Positions 23,926 to 28,215 of a stretch of 28,215 nt of DNA are shown here, one piece after another. The notes under the pieces were generated by a model. That model made no database searches, was not told where the DNA came from, and saw only the letters and a list, made by a program, of their open reading frames with translations. Both the position numbers and the translations under genes were made by a program. Each line of letters begins with the position of its first letter. Within the stretch, counting starts at the first letter, position 1. Source of the stretch: Acidobacteriota bacterium (GTDB taxonomy: Bacteria; Acidobacteriota; Terriglobia; Bryobacterales; Bryobacteraceae). The stretch spans positions 1-28,215 of the forward strand of contig JAFDVT010000277.1 of the NCBI GenBank assembly GCA_018268875.1. The letters are read 5' to 3'.

Positions 23926-23930
23926 TCTGC

Positions 23931-23939
23931 TGCTATACT
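23931..23939 (+). promoter_or_regulatory. Extended -10 promoter of rpmE
   Basis: TGC followed by TATACT (23934-23939) is an extended -10 element; no good -35 is seen at 16-18 bases. The predicted start is near 23946, giving a leader of about 70 nt for rpmE. Confidence 0.5.
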
Positions 23940-23948
23940 GGTTGGAGT

Positions 23949-23986
23949 TCGGGATGCGCGTGAACCTGGCGTTCGCTCGCGCCCGA
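23949..23986 (+). promoter_or_regulatory. Hairpin in the rpmE leader
   Basis: TCGGG (23949-23953) pairs with CCCGA (23982-23986), and CGCG (23957-23960) with CGCG (23978-23981), enclosing a 17-base loop. Leaders of ribosomal protein L31 genes in other bacteria carry autoregulatory structures bound by L31. This hairpin is in the right place for that role, but I cannot match it to a known L31 leader class. Confidence 0.4.
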
Positions 23987-24016
23987 CAATCTTGAAAGGT
24001 AAGTGAGACAAGACAC

Positions 24017-24268
24017 ATGAAAGCAGGGATCCATCCGGCTTACGATGTCGTCAGCGTGGTCTGCGCCTGTGGAAGCACCTTCCAGACGCGCTCGACCCAC
24101 AAGGGCGACATTCGGTTGGAAATATGCTCGTCTTGCCATCCGTTTTTCACCGGCCGTCAAAAGCTGGTAGATACCGAAGGGCGAGTCGACCGTTTCCAGA
24201 AGAAATTGGCAAAGGGCAAGGAACTGGCAGCCAAGCGCGCCAGCGCCAAGGCCCCCGCGGTCAACTAA
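24017..24268 (+). CDS. rpmE: 50S ribosomal protein L31 (zinc-binding type)
   Basis: 83 residues. MKAGIHPAYDVVSVVCACG and the CSSCHPFFTGRQKLVDTEGRVDRF block are diagnostic for bacterial L31, a protein of the large ribosomal subunit at the intersubunit bridge. Cys16, Cys18, Cys37 and Cys40 form the zinc site, so this is the C+ form, which other bacteria replace by a cysteine-free paralogue when zinc is short. The C-terminus has an additional Lys/Ala-rich tail (FQKKLAKGKELAAKRASAKA) compared with the roughly 70-residue E. coli protein. It has its own extended -10 promoter, leader hairpin and terminator, a single-gene unit. Confidence 0.96.
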   Translation: MKAGIHPAYDVVSVVCACGSTFQTRSTHKGDIRLEICSSCHPFFTGRQKLVDTEGRVDRFQKKLAKGKELAAKRASAKAPAVN

Positions 24269-24293
24269 CGCCGGCTTTCGGCAGCGACAACGA

Positions 24294-24321
24294 AAAAGGC
24301 CGCCTCAACGGGCGGCCTTTT
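24294..24321. terminator. Bidirectional terminator between rpmE and the Spy-like gene
   Basis: AAAAGGCCGCC (24294-24304) pairs with GGCGGCCTTTT (24311-24321) around a six-base loop. With A and T runs on either side it can stop transcription from both strands, serving rpmE (plus) and the convergent sigma-factor operon (minus). Confidence 0.88.
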
Positions 24322-24348
24322 GTATTTTCCTTGGCACAGCGCAGAGGT

Positions 24349-24768
24349 TCAGAAACTGCCGCCGCCACCATTGCCGGCCTGACGGGCCGCTTCTTCCCGC
24401 TTGGCGCGTTCCTCGAGCAGCTTTTCGTACTCGGTTTTCTGCGCCGGATCGAGCATCACCTTGATCTTTTCCCGCTGTTCCTTCTTGATCTGTTCGATTT
24501 CCGGCTTCGCCTTGGCCTGAACCTCGCGCACGCGGCTCCGGGTTTCGTCCAGATAGATGTTCAACTTCAGGATCTGCTGTTCGTTTAGCTTTAAACGCGA
24601 CTGCATCTCCGCCATGTACTTCTGCCGCCATTCGTCCGGCGTCCCGGGACGCGCGGTGGCGCTCACCGTGCTCACCATGTACAACCGGTGCGTCAGGGCG
24701 CCAAGCAGGCTGCCGCTTGCAAACACCAGCAGCGAATACAGCACCGTGGCGCGTCGCGACAGTGTCAT
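24349..24768 (-). CDS. Spy/CpxP-like (Metal_resist type) membrane-anchored periplasmic protein
   Basis: 139 residues: one N-terminal transmembrane segment (about 8-27), then a long helical, highly charged domain. Two LTxxQ-like motifs, LNEQQ (61-65) and LDPAQ (106-110), in a helical hairpin are the pattern of Spy/CpxP and of CnrX-like metal sensors (LTxxQ/Metal_resist families). Such proteins bind misfolded proteins or metals in the periplasm and often tune stress signalling. The tail is Gly-rich. Its start overlaps the stop of the anti-sigma-like gene by four bases (ATGA), so it is the third gene of the sigma operon and may modulate release of the sigma factor. Confidence 0.72.
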   Translation of the reverse strand: MTLSRRATVLYSLLVFASGSLLGALTHRLYMVSTVSATARPGTPDEWRQKYMAEMQSRLKLNEQQILKLNIYLDETRSRVREVQAKAKPEIEQIKKEQREKIKVMLDPAQKTEYEKLLEERAKREEAARQAGNGGGGSF

Positions 24769-25106
24769 TGCGCCGGAACTCCAGTGACCGGAGTGAGCGG
24801 CGCGGCAAAGGCCGTGGCGATCTCCTGGGCGGAGTTGCCTTCCTCGGCCACCACCTCGGCGTACGACGTGGACAGCGCCCGGCGGTTCTGCACCTGCGGG
24901 ATCACGAACACGCCCAACACCAGCGCCGCGGCCGTCGCAAGGCTTACCAGCCCGTGCGTCAACCGCCGCATGATCGTAAACGACGACCGGCGGGCTTCAA
25001 TTTTTTCCCACAATACCGGCGTGAAATTCACGCTGGGCTCCGGATCGGGCATAGCCTCCCGATAACTCCGGAAAACTTCTTGCAACTCCCGCGGAAACTC
25101 GTTCAT
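24765..25106 (-). CDS. Probable anti-sigma factor (single-pass membrane protein)
   Basis: 113 residues: a cytoplasmic N-terminal helical part (1-48), one transmembrane helix (about 50-70) and a periplasmic tail (71-113). Size, topology and position directly after an ECF sigma gene (ATGA overlap) indicate an anti-sigma factor that holds the sigma factor at the membrane. It has no cysteine, so it lacks the HxxxCxxC zinc motif of ZAS-type anti-sigma factors, and I see no recognised anti-sigma domain signature. The call therefore rests on context and topology. The downstream Spy-like protein is the likely periplasmic partner. Confidence 0.68.
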   Translation of the reverse strand: MNEFPRELQEVFRSYREAMPDPEPSVNFTPVLWEKIEARRSSFTIMRRLTHGLVSLATAAALVLGVFVIPQVQNRRALSTSYAEVVAEEGNSAQEIATAFAAPLTPVTGVPAQ

Positions 25107-25711
25107 TGGTCTCCTTCTTTCTTCTTTTCCACAGACTTCTCTTCGACCGAACTACCACGGCCTTCGAACGCTTTCAGAACCCGCTGCCGGGCGCGGAACA
25201 ATCGAACTTTCAGGGCATTTTCCTTCACCTGGTACACCCTTTCGAGCTCCTTCAACGACAAACCTTCCACTTCCTTCAGCAGCAACAGCATCCGGTCCTG
25301 GTCCGAGACGTTCGACAGCAGCGATTCTACCAACTCCCGCGCCTTCGTTTTCCGGACCGCATCCGCGCTCTTCTTGGTCCCCTCCGCGGCCTCCGCCAAC
25401 GTGACCTGGTCTTCTCCCAGGTCCGACATTCGCGACTCGTGCCGCCGGCGCTTCCGGCGCAGATAATCGTACGCCGCATTCACCGTCAGCCGGTACAACC
25501 ACGGTTCGAACCCTTCGTCACTGCGAAGCTGATCCAGCGAGTAATACACCCGCACGAAGACTTCCTGAGCGACGTCTTCCACATCGTCCGGGTTCCCGAT
25601 CAGCCGTCGGATCGTTCCGAGAATCGGCTTCCGGCACGCCTGCACGATCTGGTTAAACGCCTGGGAGTCACCCGTCCGGGCTCTTCCCACCACTTCAGGA
25701 TCGATCAGCAT
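25103..25711 (-). CDS. ECF-type RNA polymerase sigma factor
   Basis: 202 residues from the ATG at 25711. Sigma region 2 (about 16-90) includes NPDDVEDVAQEVFVRVYYSLD (core binding) and FEPWLYRLTVNAAYDYLRRKRRR (promoter melting and -10 binding). Region 4 (about 128-182), with LKEVEGLSLKELERVYQVKENALKVRLFRARQRV, is the -35-binding helix-turn-helix. The linker of about 35 residues is longer than usual, and the C-terminus adds a Lys/Glu-rich tail. An in-frame ATG at 25783 would add 24 residues with two cysteines and a closer GGAGA; I consider it less likely because homologues begin close to DPEVV. It heads a three-gene operon with anti-sigma-like and Spy-like proteins, suggesting an envelope-stress response. 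Confidence 0.92.
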   Translation of the reverse strand: MLIDPEVVGRARTGDSQAFNQIVQACRKPILGTIRRLIGNPDDVEDVAQEVFVRVYYSLDQLRSDEGFEPWLYRLTVNAAYDYLRRKRRRHESRMSDLGEDQVTLAEAAEGTKKSADAVRKTKARELVESLLSNVSDQDRMLLLLKEVEGLSLKELERVYQVKENALKVRLFRARQRVLKAFEGRGSSVEEKSVEKKKEGDQ

Positions 25712-25839
25712 TGGCCACCGCCGGGAGCGGCAGAAGAGGCATGGATGGTGCTCCCCGCTGTCAATCCACGACGGTAACCGCATTCTCCAAAGAATGCCGA
25801 ACCTGTACAGAGGAAAGGGCGCACGATCAAATCCCTAGG

Positions 25840-26313
25840 TTACACCAACCGGGGGAAAGGCGTGTTTTCATCGGGATGGAACACATCTTCAAAGTGGCGT
25901 ATCCCCGGTTTTCCACCTGTGAATACGACCGAGACGATATCGAACCGAACGTTGGTCAGCGGAACTCCCGCACGCCGCGCAAAGTCCTCGGCGCCACGCA
26001 TCAGCTTGTATTCTTTCTCGAAGTCGACGTTTCGCTCAGGCGGCCCGAATTCCAGGCTCGACCGCGACTTTACCTCCACCACCACAAGCGTCGCACCTTC
26101 GTAGGCAACCACGTCCAGTTCCCCGCTCCCGGCCGGGGTTTTGTAGTTCCGGGCGACCACTGTCATACCGCGGCCCTGCAGGTACCGGTGCGTCAGGTCC
26201 TCGGCGCGGCGCCCCAGCGCATGATCTTTATCCCAGCGTTTGCGGCGCACAGCGTCGCGAACCCGGTCGGCAATTCGATACAGCCATCTAAACAACTTCG
26301 AGCGTCCATTCAA
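25840..26313 (-). CDS. YraN/UPF0102 family putative endonuclease-like protein
   Basis: 157 residues. The core GRRAEDLTHRYLQGRG, RNYKTPAGSGELDVVA (60s) and VVVEVKSRSS (77-86) give the PD-(D/E)xK-like arrangement Glu65, Asp67, Glu80-x-Lys82 typical of the YraN family of predicted Holliday-junction-resolvase-like nucleases. The N-terminus has a 30-residue basic extension compared with E. coli YraN. The ATG at 26313, with AAGG six bases before, lies inside the preceding methyltransferase gene (26-base overlap), and it ends the four-gene minus-strand cluster. Cytoplasmic; biological role in this family is not firmly established. Confidence 0.9.
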   Translation of the reverse strand: MNGRSKLFRWLYRIADRVRDAVRRKRWDKDHALGRRAEDLTHRYLQGRGMTVVARNYKTPAGSGELDVVAYEGATLVVVEVKSRSSLEFGPPERNVDFEKEYKLMRGAEDFARRAGVPLTNVRFDIVSVVFTGGKPGIRHFEDVFHPDENTPFPRLV

Positions 26314-26818
26314 TTACCTTGCCGCGAATGATGAAGCAGAGGTAATGTTCCCAGAATTTGCGGAACGTGCGGGAATGGTTCACCAGGAACTCGAAGCCCA
26401 ACACCTTCCATAGATTCAGTAGCTTTACCCGGACAGAATTCTCACGAAATCTGACATGAGAGTAATAGCCGTACCCGGCGTTGTCCTCGCCGAAATAGCG
26501 GAGGCTGAAGCTGTTCAGATGCCAGCGGTGCGTCGGGTCGCAGAACGAACTGAAGTCCGTGTAATGCGGCGTCACGATAAATACCTTGCCACCCTTGCGG
26601 GTCAGGCGGTGGAACTCTTCCATCGTCTGCATCACGTCGCTGACATGTTCGATCACATGGATCGCGCGGACCTCGTCGAACGACCCGTCGGCGAACGGAT
26701 AGGGAAAGCGGTCGAGGTCCGCCAAAACATCGGCCTTGCTGCGCGGGTTGACGTCCAGCCCGATGGACTCTGGATATTTCTTAATGCCGCAGCCGACATC
26801 CAGAACCGTATGGCTCAT
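26288..26818 (-). CDS. Class I SAM-dependent methyltransferase
   Basis: 176 residues from the ATG at 26818, whose first bases overlap the previous stop as ATGA; a longer frame upstream would be Arg-rich noise. VLDVGCG (5-11) is the glycine-rich AdoMet-binding motif I, GLDVNP (20-25) the acidic end of strand 2, and GSFDEVRAIHVIEHVSD (45-61) motif post-II of Methyltransf_11-type enzymes. The C-terminal part is rich in aromatic residues (HLNSFSLRYFGEDNAGYGYYSH). Acceptor substrate cannot be named; similar proteins often lie in glycan or lipid-sugar loci. Confidence 0.88.
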   Translation of the reverse strand: MSHTVLDVGCGIKKYPESIGLDVNPRSKADVLADLDRFPYPFADGSFDEVRAIHVIEHVSDVMQTMEEFHRLTRKGGKVFIVTPHYTDFSSFCDPTHRWHLNSFSLRYFGEDNAGYGYYSHVRFRENSVRVKLLNLWKVLGFEFLVNHSRTFRKFWEHYLCFIIRGKVIEWTLEVV

Positions 26819-27603
26819 TTTGCGGGACCGTTCTCGCCCCACGCCTCGGCGGGGATGGAGGTTCCGGTGTCCAGGCGATGGATGCGGAAGGACGGCGTTT
26901 TGCCTTTCACCTCGCCGGTGACGTAGCCGTAGAACCACCCGGTCTCAAACGAATCCTTCCCGCGCAGGTCGCCGCCGGAACTGGGTACGCACCAGTACAC
27001 GATGCCGTCGCGAACAATGCGATGCGTCTGATGCACGTGCCCGCTGAACACGGAATGCACCTTGTACTTCTTCATCATTTGATGGAACGGCGCATTCAGG
27101 TTCTGCAGCTTCAGCGGGATCAGCCAGAAGGGCTTGTGAAAGAACACGAAGCGCAGGTCCTTGTCCTGGTTGGCGGCCAGATCCTTTTCGAGAAACAGCA
27201 ATTGGGCGTCGCTGAGCGATTCGGTCTCGCTGTTGTCGAGCACGGTGATGTGGACGTTCTTGTGATCGAACCCGAACCATGCCGGGCGCCCCGTAAACTT
27301 CTCGAGCGCAGCACGCGAGGCCGTGGACCAGATGTCGTGATTGCCCGCCACAAACAGGCGCGGGTACTTGCCCAAGCCAGCGAACACAGGCTGCATCGCC
27401 GCCCATTCGGCCTCGAGCGTCGCGTCGTTCTTGCCTTCGATGACGTCGCCGATCGCTACGGTAAACGCGGGTTTGTACGCATCCACCTGCTTCCAGACCT
27501 TTTCGTACACCCCGGGCTTGGCGCGCCCGGTATTGTCCCCCACGATGGCAAAGCGGAAGTCGGCGCCCACCACGGGCAGCAGAGCCAGCATCAGTACGAT
27601 CAT
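26815..27603 (-). CDS. Secreted calcineurin-like metallophosphoesterase
   Basis: 262 residues with a short signal peptide (MIVLMLALLPVVGA). The metallophosphoesterase motif series is complete: GDN (Asp23), GDVIEG (Asp53), GNHD (Asn88-His89-Asp90), HKP (His156) and GHVH (His189, His191). The first motif is D-N-T rather than DxH, a variation common in secreted members. It should hydrolyse phosphate esters outside the cytoplasm with two metal ions. Six bases separate it from the amidase stop upstream, and an AGGA site straddles that stop, so the genes are coupled; the downstream methyltransferase overlaps by four bases. Confidence 0.9.
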   Translation of the reverse strand: MIVLMLALLPVVGADFRFAIVGDNTGRAKPGVYEKVWKQVDAYKPAFTVAIGDVIEGKNDATLEAEWAAMQPVFAGLGKYPRLFVAGNHDIWSTASRAALEKFTGRPAWFGFDHKNVHITVLDNSETESLSDAQLLFLEKDLAANQDKDLRFVFFHKPFWLIPLKLQNLNAPFHQMMKKYKVHSVFSGHVHQTHRIVRDGIVYWCVPSSGGDLRGKDSFETGWFYGYVTGEVKGKTPSFRIHRLDTGTSIPAEAWGENGPAK

Positions 27604-27609
27604 GTATTC

Positions 27610-28215
27610 CTATTGTCCCTGCTGGAAGTCGAGCGTGGAAAGATAGCGAGGCTTGCGGCGATGTTTGGTCCGCTGTTCGTAGGCGTAGGCAAAGCCGATC
27701 AACTGCTCGTCCGAATTCGCGCGACCCATAAAAGACATGCCAACCGGAAGGCCGTACACGAACCCGCCGGGAACCGTGATGTGCGGGTATCCGGCGACGG
27801 CGGCGAGCGTGGAACTGCCGCCGGTGAAATGGTCGCCGTTCAACCAGTCGATGGGCCACGCCGGACTGTCGGTCGGCGCAAACAGCGCGTCCAGGCGATG
27901 TTCGTTCATCACCGCATCGATGCCTTGCTCGCGGCTCAGGCGGCGGCAAGCGGCAAGCGCGTCCTTGTACTCGGCGGTGTTCAGATCGCCCTTTTCCTGC
28001 GCGCGCAAAAACGTCTCCTGCCCGAAGAACGGCATTTCGCGGCGGGCGTTCTGTTCGTTGAACCGGATGACATCGGCGAGGCTCCGGATGTCGCCGCCGC
28101 GCGCCTCGAGATAGGCGTTCAAATCGGCCTTCAGCTCATACAGCAGCACTTCGAACTCAGGTCCGTCGAGGCCGCTCAGTGTTGGCGTCGCCACCGGATC
28201 GACAATCTCCGCGCC
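27610..28215 (-). CDS. Amidase-signature family enzyme, C-terminal part (5' end outside window)
   Basis: The frame runs off the right edge. Upstream of the GTG at 28194 it continues with GAEIVDPV, a typical amidase segment, so that GTG is not the start. About 200 residues remain, covering the C-terminal third: VMNEHRLDALFAPTDSPAWP, TGGSSTLAAVAGYPHITVPGG and LPVGMSFMGRANSDEQLIGFAYAYEQ are standard landmarks of the amidase signature family. The Ser-cisSer-Lys catalytic part (GGSSGG) lies outside the window, so activity cannot be judged. The chain ends QQGQ before TAG. It appears to lead the operon with metallophosphatase, methyltransferase and YraN genes. Confidence 0.9.
   Translation of the reverse strand, partial: GAEIVDPVATPTLSGLDGPEFEVLLYELKADLNAYLEARGGDIRSLADVIRFNEQNARREMPFFGQETFLRAQEKGDLNTAEYKDALAACRRLSREQGIDAVMNEHRLDALFAPTDSPAWPIDWLNGDHFTGGSSTLAAVAGYPHITVPGGFVYGLPVGMSFMGRANSDEQLIGFAYAYEQRTKHRRKPRYLSTLDFQQGQ

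Larger units (their letters stand above)
23693..23930 (+). ncRNA. Candidate structured short transcript (regulatory RNA or leader-peptide RNA)
   Basis: The unit is bounded by the TTGACC/TATGAT promoter and the hairpin at 23891-23925. Besides the 16S-complementary segment it shows CCAGT (23714-23718) pairing with ACTGG (23731-23735), which puts the ATG at 23725 in a loop; TGCAAG (23746-23751) pairing with CTTGCA (23809-23814); and GGAC plus CACCTC (23837-23840, 23845-23850), able to pair with GAGGTGGTCC of the ribosome site across a four-base bulge. A further CCTCCT (23829-23834) can also cover it. I do not recognise a named RNA family; acidobacterial conserved RNAs in Rfam would be the first comparison. 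Whether it acts as RNA or mRNA is open. Confidence 0.4.

Noticed and set aside
23693..23930. 6S RNA or a 16S rRNA fragment
   Set aside because: The match to 16S covers only about 17 bases, in antisense orientation. I could not build the long rod with a central bubble expected of 6S RNA.
1..28215. CRISPR arrays, insertion sequences, tRNA genes, phage modules
   Set aside because: Reading through the window shows no regularly spaced repeats, transposase motifs, terminal inverted repeats or tRNA-like cloverleaf segments.

Overview
The window is GC-rich and gene-dense. It looks like chromosomal DNA of an Acidobacteriota member, most like the Bryobacterales/Solibacter group. This is inferred from two tandem giant Oar-like outer-membrane proteins (carboxypeptidase-regulatory domain, plug and barrel), many secreted one-off proteins, a CarboxypepD_reg-TPR protein, and an ECF sigma/anti-sigma pair. 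No marker gene settles the taxonomy. There are no rRNA or tRNA genes, insertion sequences, phage genes or CRISPR arrays.

Layout, left to right. 1-2267 (+): two overlapping phosphohexomutase genes, the first cut by the window edge. 2269-4287 (-): a secreted helical protein of unknown function, then a secreted SMP-30-like propeller. 4324-5148 (+): an Mrp/ApbC-type ATPase with no cysteine. 5150-9044 (-): a TPR protein, a MacB/FtsX-type permease, and an NfrB-like membrane glycosyltransferase with a C-terminal MshEN-like domain. 9267-12787 (+): a CarboxypepD_reg-TPR protein with a strong terminator, a small membrane zinc-ribbon protein, a degenerate M20 peptidase homologue, and a histidine phosphatase. 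12820-13557 (-): an orphan NarL-type response regulator with a structured leader. 13953-16404 (+): an SGNH-like/MBOAT pair, probably O-acylating an exported polymer. 16461-23645 (+): the two Oar-like proteins. 23646-24016: an unusual short transcription unit, then rpmE (24017-24268). 24349-25711 (-): an ECF sigma factor, an anti-sigma-like protein and a Spy-like periplasmic protein, overlapping by 4 bases each. 25840-28215 (-): amidase (partial), metallophosphatase, methyltransferase and YraN, tightly packed.

The most interesting stretch is 23658-23925. A near-consensus promoter (TTGACC, 17-base spacer, TATGAT) drives a transcript of roughly 230 nt. It opens with about 17 bases complementary to the whole 3' tail of 16S rRNA, carries a small reading frame interrupted by an in-frame TGA in a cysteine-rich context, holds internal anti-Shine-Dalgarno-like segments, and ends in a strong hairpin. 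It could be a regulatory RNA, a leader-peptide gene or a recoded (selenocysteine or frameshift) small protein. Sequence alone cannot decide.

Much of the window concerns the cell envelope: sugar-phosphate interconversion, a membrane glycan synthase, polymer acylation, outer-membrane barrels and envelope-stress signalling. Several members of well-known families have lost residues normally needed for function (Mrp without cysteines, M20 without metal ligands, SMP-30 without two metal ligands).
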